Shown here in pieces: positions 25,237-36,500 of a DNA stretch of 64,000 nucleotides. The stretch lies in contig NC_064041.1 in NCBI RefSeq assembly GCF_932526225.1, positions 5,824,046 to 5,888,045 of the forward strand, in the 5' to 3' direction. The translations under genes were made by a program, and so were the position numbers. The notes under the pieces are model-generated. The model was not told the DNA's origin. It did not search any database and saw only the letters and a program-made list of their open reading frames with translations. This stretch comes from Nematostella vectensis (lineage: Eukaryota; Cnidaria; Anthozoa; Actiniaria; Edwardsiidae). Each line of letters begins with the position of its first letter. Position 1 is the stretch's first letter.

Positions 25237-28200
25237 TCAGAACTCGTCGTGCTTCATCTTTCTCAACGTCTCGCCGTGGTCCGTGGCTTTGCTGCCCACA
25301 AACAGATCCCAGTGCAGAAGTATCTCATCAAGCTGCAGATCGCCGTCGGCGTTCTCGTCTGAGCCGTCAATCAAATGCTTTGCCTCGTCCAACGACTCGC
25401 CTTTCTCTGGTAGTACCCAGGCTCTCACCTAAAAAGAAATGAATAATTAGCATTAAAAGTTTTTTAATGGTTTGATTGTTCAGATGGACAGTGAAAGTAT
25501 CTTGCCATCTTGGCTTTAACTGGGGAATTCTGCACATCCCTTTCAGCTGACACTAGAGAACAAGACCAAAATTTGCAGCTCGTAAAAAGGTCGCTTTACT
25601 CATCGGCCCTTTGTAGGTACATATTATCGCCTTTCAAGAGCCAGCTAACCATTTGCACCTATTTAGGGTAAAACATATGCTTCTAGTGAGCCAACATACA
25701 TGAACATAAGTGGAACTAGGACCATAAAACAGAAAGATGCTCTCCATTTTTCGACCGGGTATTGAATTTGTTTCAGCAGAGGACAAAGGCCCCCCACGCT
25801 AACACACTGGGCCACCTGTGGCGAGACCTCCATACGCTAACACACTGGGCCACCTGTGGCGAGGGGCCCCATACGCTAACACACTGGGCCACCTGTGGCG
25901 AGACCCCCATACGCTAACACACTGGGCCACCTGTGGCGGGAGGCCCCATACGCTAACAAACTGGGCCACCTGTGGCGAGAGGCCCCATACGCTAACAAAC
26001 TGGGCCACCTGTGGCGAGAGGCCCCTTCAGCACACACTGGGCCACCTGTGGTGAGAGGCCCATACGCTAACACACTGGGCCACCTGTGGCGAGAGGCCCC
26101 ATACGCTAACACACTGGGCCACCTGTGGTAAGATGCCCCATACGCAAACACACTGGGCCACCTGTGGCGATACCCCCATACGCTAATCCACTGTGGCGAG
26201 AGGCCCCTTCAGCACATACTGGGCCACCTGTGGTAAGAGGCCCCATACGCTAACACACTGGGCCACCTGTGGTGAGAGGCCCGAAACGCTAACACGCTGA
26301 GCCACTTGCGTTTCAGGAACTGGATCGATGTAAATATGGTTGCCCCCTCGGCTGTTGCGCTCAACTCACCTCCTCCCTGTCCAGCTTGCCGTCTTTATTC
26401 TTATCAAACTGTTTTGCGAAGTCCTCGCGCTCCTTCTCCACCCATCCAGGGACCTCATCCCCGTACTGGCCAAGGAATTCTTCTACTGTTATCAACCTGT
26501 TAAAAAACAAAGATACAAATTAAATCACGTTAAGTGCTGAACCAAGTATCCAGGTTACGGACACAAAAACTCAACAGTCAACCAACCTATGAAAATCGCT
26601 ACATAATCTACCTGCCCCCTCTTCCTCTAGTACCCTTTATATATCCGCCGAAACACTCGTGTATAACCCATTCCCACCCCTCCCTCTCCATAGTGTATAA
26701 ACCTATCACTATCCTCATCAACGTCTTCCAGCACATCGTCGTCCACCAATAGCTACCCTTCTACCCCGTGTATCACATATAACCGTCCCCACCCCTCCCA
26801 CTCTTGTATCGCCTATACACGTCCCACCCCCTCCCCCTCGTGTAACACCTATACCCGTCCCCACCCCCTACCCCTCGTGTAACACCTATACCCGTCCCCA
26901 CCCCCTAACCCTCGTGTAACACCTATATCCGTCCCCACCCCCCTCGTGTATTACCTATACCGTCCCCACCCTCTCGTGTATTACCTATACCCGTCCCCAT
27001 CCCCTTCCCCCTCGTGTATTACCTATACCCGTCCCCATCCCCTTCCCCCTCGTGTATTACCTTTACCCGTCCCCATCCCCTCCCCCCCTCGTGTATTACC
27101 TATACCCGTCCCCATCCCCTTCCCCCTCGTGTATTACCTATACCCGTCCCCATCCCCTTCCCCCCTCGTGTATTACCTATACCCGTCCCCATCCCCTTCC
27201 CCCTCGTATATTACCTCTACCCGTCCCCATCCCCTCCCCCTCGTGTATTACCTGTCCCCATCCTGATCAACGTCTTCCAACACTTCGTCTACCGCTAGCT
27301 CCTCCATGTGCTTACTCTCTTCCGGATGCTGAAAGTTCACGTACTCCTCCTCGTCCATCTTGCCGTCTTTGTCCTCGTCCGCGAGGTTGAATTTGTGCTG
27401 CGCTTTGCGAATTTGCTTGCGCAGATTCTGTGAGAATGCATGAAAAATGCCATTTTTTGCTGTTATTCTGTATAAGTTTAACGCTTAATCTGGGAATCTT
27501 GTAAAGTCACTTTTTCGCGGGTGGTTTTAATTGTAAAAAGAAAAATGAGAAATGAGAAATCTTTTTCTAGGTTCGAATTATAACTTTTTAATGAAACGCT
27601 CTTTTCGTGCTACGGCACCAAACAAAAAAAGCACACTGGCATGTCAAAATGTCTTTGTTAATACTTGACATTTGATTGGCCAAAAAATAGAGCTGACACA
27701 AGGTATTTGATGTTAGATAGATAAATTTAAAAATTGGGGGGGGGGGGGGGGGGGCACGATACAGAAACAATAAGAAACATAGTGGGTATAACAAGGTCCC
27801 TGCTAGTCATTTCCTAATATATTATATATAATTATTGAAAACATCAGGGGAGGAGAGGGGAGAGCGTGCCCAAGTCAGTACCCCGCTCCCTGCCACGGCC
27901 CTGAACCACAAATTCCTAGCATAGGTTACACTTAACACAAACATTTCTATTACATGATTTTTGAGATTTTGATTTTTGAGGTTATTAAGAAAGCATAACA
28001 AAGCTTATTTAGATGAACGGTGAAACGTTGACATAATTAATAGGGTGAGTAAAAATTGTTTTTGCTCTTCTCTGATCCGCGTCTTGACTGTGGTACTTAC
28101 ATGGTCATTCGGTAAGTTGCTGCTATTGAATTCACCGAAATACACCACTTTGTATTCTTCCCATGATATCTTTCCATCGCCATCTTTGTCCTCTTTCTTG

Positions 28201-28529
28201 ATATTCTCTTCCACTGCTTCGTACATAAAAGCTTTTCGCTGTTTGTCAATCCACACTTCCAGCTCCTGCAAACTCACTTTACCGTCCTTATTCACGTCTA
28301 TTTTAGTCTCCACGATGATCTTGAGCTTTTGTTTGGATTCTTCGGGCGGGAAGTTTTCCCACTTGTCTGCCTCCGGCCCGAGGAACGCGTCATGATCGTA
28401 GCGAACATCGTGTAGGTGCGAGTCCGTATAGTGATCGTGATTGTATAAGTTATCTTTGTGTTGCTCTACGCTCGCTTTAGCCAATTCAAGGGAACAAAAT
28501 ATCGCAAGCCCTAAAACAAGATATTTCAT
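25237..28529 (-). CDS. CALU: Calumenin (CREC family six-EF-hand secretory-pathway protein)
   Basis: Four exons in phase encode 307 aa: 28101-28529, 27252-27427, 26370-26496 and 25237-25428. A signal peptide (MKYLVLGLAIFCSLELAKAS) is followed by six EF-hand loops: DVNKDGKVSLQE, DKDGDGKISWEE, DEDKDGKMDEEE, DQDGDRLITVEE, DKNKDGKLDREE and DENADGDLQLDE. The C-terminus KHDEF is the ER/Golgi retrieval signal typical of calumenin. LFVGSKATDHGE near the end is also a family hallmark. The length matches the family (about 300-320 aa). The protein is expected in the ER lumen and secretory path as a low-affinity calcium-binding chaperone-like factor. Loop 4 has Arg in place of the usual Gly. Both downstream introns contain minisatellites; the one beside exon 2 repeats the donor site. 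Confidence 0.93.
25790..26300. repeat. ~39-bp minisatellite in calumenin intron 3
   Basis: About 13 units of the type ACACTGGGCCACCTGTGGCG, followed by AGAGGCCCCATACGCTAAC. Unit length varies and some units are truncated. Long open frames through it are repeat artefacts. Confidence 0.95.
26640..27256. repeat. ~38-bp minisatellite carrying copies of the calumenin exon-2 donor
   Basis: At least ten units contain CTCGTGTATTACCTATACCC and CCGTCCCCATCCC. Read on the minus strand, each unit carries GGTAATACACGAG, the same sequence as the true donor at 27251. At the far end (about 26706-26752) is a diverged copy of the last ~45 bp of exon 2. Confidence 0.9.
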
Positions 28530-31500
28530 TCTGCTTGTCGTGGTTATGATTGTTCTGTCGTCAAATGAAAAGATTTATAAGAAAGATACAATGATTAAGT
28601 GTGCACTCAGGAAAGCAAAAGAGGTTCAAAGAGGAGTTTTAGGAACTTGTGTATGACTACCCATTTCTACTTGAATCTGGTGCCACATCAGCCAATAGGA
28701 GGCGAACAGGTTTATAGTGAAAATATCCAGAAACATCCAATTAAAAGTTGCCGTGAAATAGCATATCACAGCTGTGCAAACTCGACAAATAATATTACAG
28801 AATTCTCACAGCTTGTTATAGCACGTTTAACTCTTTGTTATCAAAAAAATTGCTTATAGCCTTTTTAAGCCTTTGTAGTTCCGTTCGATTTCATTTAGCA
28901 TTCTGCATTAGAGACACTATACACGAAGATAGAGTATAAATTCTATCTATTTACACATTCATAAAATGCGTCTAACAGTTTATTTTAATAGAAAAAGGAG
29001 ACCTAATTTGTTTTTAATTCACGATTTTTATTGAGTGTTCTAATGAACAAGTATGGATACTGAAACCTATTAATACCATTTGGAATTCTAATACTTGTTA
29101 TTGCGAAAAGAGGGTATATTTCTCTCTTTTTTCCCCAACACACGATGACATAAATTTCCTAGATAGACTCTGTTTCAAGAACATTATGCGTAGCGGTGCG
29201 GCGCTACATTTCAAGTCGTGTGGGAACGAAACCACCTGCTGTTTGGACAGCTTTGAATGCAATGACTCATAGGTGATACTTGACTCATTTTGATACATGG
29301 CTTAGTCGTGTCCCATGGAAATTATTTTCAGTTACAGCTAATTCATCATGCTATACAAACATTTTTATTTTATTTTATGATAGCCCCCGTGCAGTAAAGA
29401 AAGCCCTTGCCTTTATTAGGCTGTGTTTTACTATATGTTTTACTTTATAAATATATCTATAGCTACTTCGTCAGGGCTGTGTAAGGAAGGGTGTTTCATA
29501 GGGACGATTTGCGCGAGTGTGTTGACTGTAAAATAGCCGTAAAAATTTTTTTAGCCCGCTCAAAATTTGCTTGCTGTTTTGAGTGAAAAAAGACTAAACT
29601 AATTTAGCTGCCAGTAGCCATCAGAAAAGCGATCTCAATCAATTTGGGCTTCCTGTAGAACAACGCCATCTTGGAAATAAAATCTTCGTTCCCTCCCCCC
29701 ATTCATGTGTTCGCTCTCCAGCTTCGATTTGGCAGAAGTTGTCTGTGTCTACCAAGATTTGGGCTACCTTTGGCAGACAGCGATACAAAAGCGGCCATGA
29801 TTTTTCGCATGTATCCTGTGTTTACGATAACTATTGAAAGAAAAGATTTAATTTAAACCGCGAATACGATGGCGAAAACAAATAATTATTTGGTATGACG
29901 ACTTATTATCCGATGTTTTACCGGTTTTGCTTATTATGGCTTTCGAAGTTTGTCAATTGACCAGTGCCGGGGGAAGGGAAGGTGAGAGGGGGGGGGGGGG
30001 GGGGGGCATTATTTTTCTGAGCAGATGTTTCTTTATATATTAAAGTTATTTTTTTTAACCAATGGGTTTCAAGCGGTATAAAGGCAACCGACAACGAATT
30101 TGTTGAACAGTTTAAAATCCCCGCGTTCTTATAAATAGGATTTTGAACCACCAAACACCCCTCCCCCCTGAAACCACAAACCACTCCTCCCCCTGGAACC
30201 ACTACCCAACCCTCCCCCCAATCCCTCCCCACTTATGGGACCACTCTGCCGCCCCTGAATTTATGATAAAACAACTAAAAGAATAAGCAATTTACTTGAA
30301 GCGGATAATCAAACTAGCCCCTCAATTAGCCCAACCCAATTGCCTGATGTATTAAAATACAGTTGAGCGAAATAACCTTTTATCAAGGGCAGACAAGCCA
30401 ACCAAATTCCTAAAATGGCGGATAAACAATAAGCATTTAGTAGATCTTTGTGTTATTTGATGAGATGAATTAAGGGAAATGTAAAAACACTTTGAATAAT
30501 CTCATTCGCCTGTCCCATATTTGCCTGTATTCGATACCTGGCTTGCCGTATTTTATATTCTGGTTTTATTTTTTCTACAGCAATGTCCAGTCCAGAGCTT
30601 CTATAAATGCAAATCATTGCACCCGAAATAAGACAAAATTTATTGCTACATGATTTTAAACAATAGGCAAACACATTCATGGAGGAGACACTGGGAGAAG
30701 CAGGACATTATTATTTTGTATAGTAAACTAAATTTTAACACATGTACAGTAATCATTAATCATTTCAATAGCTATTTTAATGGCCACCATTCAAATACAA
30801 ATAGCTTACTGTGACAGAAATACAGCTCGGGGTGGGCACAGGGATTGTGCCCATTCCCACTCAAATGCCAAAAATCAGTCTTTTTTAAATATATTTTTTT
30901 CCTAAATATCTATGACTGTACGTTCTCTCCCTAACTAATCAGATTGCCTGATGGTTATCAGACCTCCAATTTTTTTTTTTTGCCTAATGAAGAAAGGTTG
31001 GTATGTTAGCAAAAATTCTTACATACAGTGGTACCTCCAATAAGCAGCACCCTCAAGGCCAAACAAAGATGGTACTAAATGGAGCTTGGTGACATAAAAG
31101 AAGTATTTAAATGCTGATTCGTTTTGGAAAAACTAGTTTTTTTGAGTCTTTGAATAGTGGCTGCTAAATAGAGGCTGATCAATTGCTAGGTGGCTGAGGT
31201 ACCACTGTGTTTTCAAAGAAACCCAAGTCAATATTCCAATTAAAAAGTGCACATCATTGTTTTTATTATATACATTCTGTGGCTTTTCAAATTCTCATCC
31301 ATTTAAATGTACCTTAAAATAAATAGCTGTCTAAAGTTCAGTGTCAATATTGTTGGGGGAAAGCTGACGAGGCACTGACCCGTCAAAACTGTTTGTACAC
31401 TATTACGAGAGTTGTGTAGTAGTTCACAAACATTTCCTTTGTCTTGTAGGCAACCGAACGTAGGAGAGCCCTTAGATTGAAATTGCCGGTTGAAGCAACA

Positions 31501-31555
31501 CATCATGGGTAGGGCAAGAATTTACTACAAATAGCAGACTGGAATTGTATCTCTT
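28530..31555. other. Gene-poor intergenic region upstream of calumenin
   Basis: I see no convincing coding exon. It contains the calumenin promoter side (immediately above 28529), a poly-G tract near 29988-30006 followed by C-rich repeat debris to about 30255, and a pogo/Tc1-like MITE at 31026-31207. Short ORFs lack recognisable features. Confidence 0.5.
31026..31207. mobile_element. Tc1/mariner (pogo-like) MITE
   Basis: Inverted ends CAGTGGTACCTC (31026) and GAGGTACCACTG (ending 31207). TA precedes the left end. About 180 bp, non-coding. Confidence 0.75.
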
Positions 31556-31613
31556 GTGTATCTTTCTTTATCTTGTATTCAAAAGAGTGTAGCAGTGACA
31601 GCAATAATGGCTG

Positions 31614-32148
31614 ATGTTGAGTCTGTCTTGCTACAATCTGTATCTACATGTCTTGCTACAGTTTGTATCTATATATGTCTTGCTACAGTCTGTATCTATA
31701 TGTCTTGCTACAGTTTGTATCTACGTATGTCTTGCTTCAGTCTGTATCTATATATGTCTTGCTACTATCTATATATGTCTTGCTACATTCTGTATCTATG
31801 TATTTCTTGCTACATACTGTATCTATATATGTCTTGCTTTAGTCTGTATCTATATGTCTTGCTACAGTTTGTATCTATATATGTCTTGCTACAGTCTGTA
31901 TCTACGTATGTCTTGCTTCAGTCTGTATCTATATATGTCTTGCTTCAGTCTGTATCTATATATGTCTTGCTACTATCTATATATGTCTTGCTACATTCTG
32001 TATCTCTATATGTCTTGCTACAGTCAGTATCTATATATGCCTTGCTACAATATGTATCTTTAGTCTTGCTTCTGTCTGTATTTATGTATGTCTTGCTACA
32101 TTCTGTATCTACATATGTCTTGCTACAGTCTGTTTCTATTGATGTCTT
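31614..32148. repeat. ~25-bp minisatellite adjoining the Smr gene
   Basis: About 20 units of the type CTTGCTACAGTCTGTATCTA followed by TATATGT. All three forward frames stay partly open, giving artefactual repetitive ORFs. The unit closely resembles the 3' end of the Smr coding sequence (GCTACAATCTATATCT at 32346). Confidence 0.92.
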
Positions 32149-32350
32149 GCTACCAGGGGCGGATCTGGGTGGGGGGGGGGGGCAAGCAGGCCCCGGTCCC
32201 CCCCCCATTTTCAGACACTTGGCTTAAAAATAACAAGAAATATGAGGAAATATATGAAAGAACAATAAGTCTAGCCCCCCCCCCCCCCCCGATTCCTTGA
32301 AACTTTTGCCCTGCTCTTTTTTTTAAACTTCTGGATCCGCCCCTGGCTAC
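32149..32350. mobile_element. Non-autonomous hAT-like element with 5-bp TSD (copy 3)
   Basis: The element runs 32154-32345 with inverted ends CAGGGGCGGATC / GATCCGCCCCTG. It is flanked by perfect direct repeats GCTAC (32149-32153 and 32346-32350). It contains poly-G and poly-C runs. The right TSD overlaps the stop codon of the adjacent minus-strand Smr gene. Confidence 0.85.
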
Positions 32351-33099
32351 AATCTATATCTTGGTGAATGTATACCCTGCACTGACACTTTTTTGCTACT
32401 ACTAACTTCAAAAACACCAGGTCTAGACTCAACAAATGTCAAACCTTCCTTTTCTAAATACCCACGTACTGCAGGTAAGAGTCTCGCCTCATTACGATAG
32501 CTATTCCTACCCCACCCCGTAATCACAAGAACTGCTCTACAGCTTTCAAGGTAGCAGTCTAGAAATTGGCCCATGGCTTGGAGAGCCTCACCTACGTGAA
32601 GCCCATGGACATTTAGTGTTTTACCAGAGTTTGGTAGATCAAGATAGTAGTGGCAGTTCTCTTTAACTAGTATGCGTGATGCAGCTTTTCTGTTCGCGCT
32701 TTTGTAGGCTCTATTGAGTAAATGGCCTGTTTGGGAGAGCTTTTTGGCGAGATTGTATTTTCCTTCTGAATATGCTTTCGATGCTTTGGAGAAATATTCG
32801 TTGCGTTGGGATTTGATCCTTGAAGAGTTAGTGCGGTAGTGAGCATTTCCAGGGATCATTCTTCCTTCGAGTGAATGCTGGTCAATGCTGAAATTGTCTT
32901 TTTGAGAGCTTAGCCGGCGGCTATTTCTCAAACCATGAGTTTGACCATACGCTATGGTGGCCTTGTTTCTCCATGGAAGTAATTCCCATGCCGTGATGTT
33001 CATTTTGTTTAACAAATAGCAGTGAGCTCCATGTGTATTATGTAACCAGTTGACTTTCTTAAAGCAGGATTGTACCCTAAACAAGGGAAAAAATAGCAT
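32347..33099 (-). CDS. DUF1771 + Smr domain protein (N4BP2 C-terminal-like)
   Basis: A single uninterrupted frame of 250 aa. Roughly residues 100-150 form a basic helical DUF1771 segment (RNEYFSKASKAYSEGKYNLA). The following 90 residues form a Smr domain, with LNVHGLHVGEAL in place of the usual LDLHGL and ITGWGRNS in the position of the GxGxHS loop. Smr domains bind or cleave nucleic acid. The Asp-to-Asn change and altered loop may affect nuclease activity. The pairing DUF1771-Smr is seen at the C-terminus of NEDD4-binding protein 2 and in small stand-alone proteins. It is head-to-head with the aminotransferase gene. The stop codon (32347-32349) lies in the target duplication of a hAT-like insertion at the edge of a minisatellite. 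The start at 33099 is the first ATG of the frame; a missed 5' exon is possible. Confidence 0.8.
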   Translation of the reverse strand: MLFFPLFRVQSCFKKVNWLHNTHGAHCYLLNKMNITAWELLPWRNKATIAYGQTHGLRNSRRLSSQKDNFSIDQHSLEGRMIPGNAHYRTNSSRIKSQRNEYFSKASKAYSEGKYNLAKKLSQTGHLLNRAYKSANRKAASRILVKENCHYYLDLPNSGKTLNVHGLHVGEALQAMGQFLDCYLESCRAVLVITGWGRNSYRNEARLLPAVRGYLEKEGLTFVESRPGVFEVSSSKKVSVQGIHSPRYRL

Positions 33100-33559
33100 T
33101 TTCTTGACTTGGCTACGCTACCACGATGTAAGCCGCCATATTGATCTTGCATAATATGGGGCACTAAGCTAACCTTTGATTGGCTATCACAAAATAACCA
33201 ATCAGCGTCTCCTTTATGTTACTCGCGCGTAGAACGCCTAGTATTTATCGTAATTTCACTTTTTTACATAGGCAAAAATAATTTCACGCATTAGTACGTC
33301 CATCCTTAACTCGTACATAGTGCATTTAATTATTGTTTGAAGTACTAGTAGGTTCTAGCCATTTCTGAATAATGCTCGCTTGACGTGTGCCTGTCAAGAT
33401 TGGTCAGCCCCTGCCCAAACTTGGAGTCAAATGAAAAGGTATGATCTACGATACAAATGTTGATTAGGTATCAGACACCCCCGCCTATATATTTATGTTA
33501 TATCTGTTCACGTTCTCCCTGGTTCATTCGTCTCCACATCGCTATTATATTCCGCTAAA
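33100..33559. promoter_or_regulatory. Candidate bidirectional promoter (Smr gene / aminotransferase)
   Basis: The divergent start codons at 33099 (-) and 33560 (+) are 460 bp apart. Two opposed CCAAT-type boxes, ATTGG at 33179-33183 and CCAAT at 33198-33202, lie near the Smr side. This arrangement is typical of bidirectional promoters. Confidence 0.5.
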
Positions 33560-36500
33560 ATGACTTCGCTGTTTCAAGAGGCTGGTTGCTATAAAGATGA
33601 TACCGTGTGTTTTTCGATCGACGCCCTTGATTCATTTCTTCTCGGAAGCTGTAAAGATCCCATCGAAATGGCCACAATGCATTGTTTGGTCAGTGTCAAT
33701 TTTCTACAACAACTTTTGTTGCTAGATTTATGAAGAGCCTGACCACCTGATTTCTTTGTGCCAGTCATTGTGAATGCTTGAAACAGGGTATTCTAAAGCT
33801 GTCACTTTATTTTTTATCTGGTATCAGGCTGTACAAGATGAGGGTTCTATATTTCAGTATGGACCTAAGCAAGGTCTTAAATCATTCAGAGATGCCTTGG
33901 CTCAATTCCTGAAGGGACAGTATAAATGTAAGGTGTCAAGGTAAGAGTGTGCTATGAAAATGGTTTGGTCAACGGCTACAGGTGGTGGCAGAAAGGTCGT
34001 TGGGAAACCCCAATAAGGAATAGTCAATGTTGTTATTCTGGCTTCATGAGCCATTTATAAATACCCTGGGTACCATAGGCTTGAGCAGGAGCTTTACTCG
34101 CAGTCAGTAAAGGGCGCATATTAAATGAACGAAGCTCGAGACTCTGGTACCCAGGGTAGTTTATAAACTGAAGAAGCCTGAATTTCTGAAAGCCTGAAGG
34201 AAACCAATTAAAACTGTTTCAATGTGTTACTATTTATGTCACTTGGTACTATATGCCATTAAGGTTGTCCAGACACCAGTGAAAGTGGTTCAGTGGGGGG
34301 TGTTCCTCTGATCCCTAGACCATGACAAAGCAGTTTTGAAAAATTAAAATAGTCATCAACTTCTTGTCCATCCCCCCTCCCCCTTACTAGATCCTAGCTA
34401 TGCGTTTGGCCCACTTAAGCTGCCTTTTTTTCTCCGCTTCCAGCTTCCACATTCCTTGCAATATTTCAAAAATTTTGTAATAACTATTTTAATTGTTTTA
34501 TTTTTATAATTATTATTATTTTTTTTGACACTCACTCACTCACTATCCTTTAAACGTCAGTTATCCACTGGTCGCGGGTCTGACGGTGCATGATTCAATT
34601 TCAACTTCCAATGAACACGGTCTTGAGCATCATCTGGGGTCAGCCCCGCCAGCTTCAGGTCCTCACGGAGGACCTCATGCCAGTTCTTGCGGGGTCTCCC
34701 CCGTGTCCTTTTGCCTTCTATAATGAAATCCCTTATCCAGCGAATCCAAGAGGTGCTCCGCTGGACATGGCCATACCATCTAAGACGCCTCCGTCTGAGG
34801 GCAGCGTCAAGGTCTTCAATGTTGAGCCTCAGGCGGAGCTCACTTGTGCTGATGTCATTGCTAGGCTTTATGGCACACATCCAACGAATCATAGCTCTCT
34901 CGTTCCTCCGTAGTCGTGCCAGGTCGGTCTGTTTTAGAGGCCAGCACTCACTGGCATATAGCAGGGCCCCTCTGACACAACTGCTATAAATCCGACCACG
35001 TGTATGCAAGGACAGGCTCTTGGAACAGAGTATTGGTAGCAACTCCCGAAACTTGCCCCAGGCAACCCTGACCCTTGTAATTGTGGCAGCTTCACAGCCA
35101 CCACCTGCAGAGATGTTATCCCCCAAGTAACAGAATGAGTCCACAACAGCAAGCTGTTGGTCGTCAACTTGAACTGTGTCCAGAGGTCTGCCATCAATAG
35201 GCCGGGCTACACCAAGACAACGACTGCACTTGAAAGAGGGGTTGGGGGTAAGCCTGCCACGTATACCACTGCACTTCTTGTGGATCCAGTGTGAGCAGCA
35301 AGTGCAAAGGATAGAGTTAGCACCTACCCCTTTCCTGCACACACCACACGGGTAGTCCCCAGAGTCTTTAAGGGTTTCAAGATTTGGCCCAGAGACCATA
35401 ACCTTCGTCTTTTTCATGTTCACACGGAGGCCTTTAGACTCCATTCCAGTCTTCCACAACATCAATTTCTGCTGTAGATTTTCCAGAGAGTCAGAGGCGA
35501 TAACCAGATCATCGGCGTAGAGCAGCTCCCAGGGACAACCTCTGCGTAGATCACAAGACAGGGCTTCCAGAACAATGATGAACAGGAGTGGGCTCAAAAC
35601 TGATCCCTGATGTACACCGACTTGAACATTGAAATTATCACTGTAGGAGTTGTCAACTCTAACCCTACTTGACGCATTGGAATACATGGCTTTTACTGTT
35701 GAAACTAGCCACTCTGGGACACTTAGCCGCCGCATTGCCCACCACAGTACTTCACGCGGGACACAATCAAAGGCCTTTTCAAGATCTACAAAGCCCAGAT
35801 AGAGATGTTTTCCTTTTTCCAGGTGTTTTTCTTGCAACTGACGTAAAATGAAAATGGCATCGTTCGTCCCCTTGCCATGCACAAAGCCAAATTGCATCTC
35901 GTCAATTTCCACCAAACTACGGATGATCTTCTCCAACACCCTCTCAATTACCTTGAGACAGTGTTCTGTTAGTTTCAATCCCCGGTAGCTACCCCTGTCT
36001 AAAGCATCACCTTTGCCCTTATAAAGATTGATTATATAACTCAGATTCCAGTCATCTGGGATCGACTTCTCAGCAATGATTGCATTTGCGATATCACAGA
36101 GCAATGGGCAACTGATCTCAGCTGAAGCTTTCAACATTTCGGCAACAATACCAGAGGGACCTGGTGCTTTGCACTGCTTCATCTTACTGACTGCCTCTGC
36201 AACCATCCCAGTAGTAATAAGGATGGGGGGACCATAAACTGGTTCTGCTAATGGCAGGTCATCAACAGACCAGGGAAACTCTATATTCAATAATCGCTCA
36301 TAATGATCTTTCCAAGCTTTAGCTTTAGCCTCAGTGCTGAGGGCTAGGTTTCCATGGTCATCCCTAATACAGCAGTCTCCTACAACATCTTTGTTTTCCT
36401 TTTTCATCTGCTTTGCAATCCGAAATATGTCCTCTTCACCTTTCTCAACATTTGCGAACGTATCCACCTCAGCCTGCTTCTTCGCTGCGTATACTGCCTT

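Noticed and set aside
25799-26151. Long overlapping frames encoding GHLWRxAPYANTL-type repeats on both strands
   Set aside because: They are translations of the 39-bp minisatellite in a calumenin intron. They are open only because the unit length is near a multiple of three.
26946-27390. Proline-rich repetitive frames (YYLYPSPSPSP)
   Set aside because: Products of the donor-bearing minisatellite; they run antisense across the true calumenin exon 2.
31556-32227. 223-aa repetitive hydrophobic frame (SIYVLLQSV repeats)
   Set aside because: Minisatellite artefact with no start context or codon constraint; it continues into a transposon.
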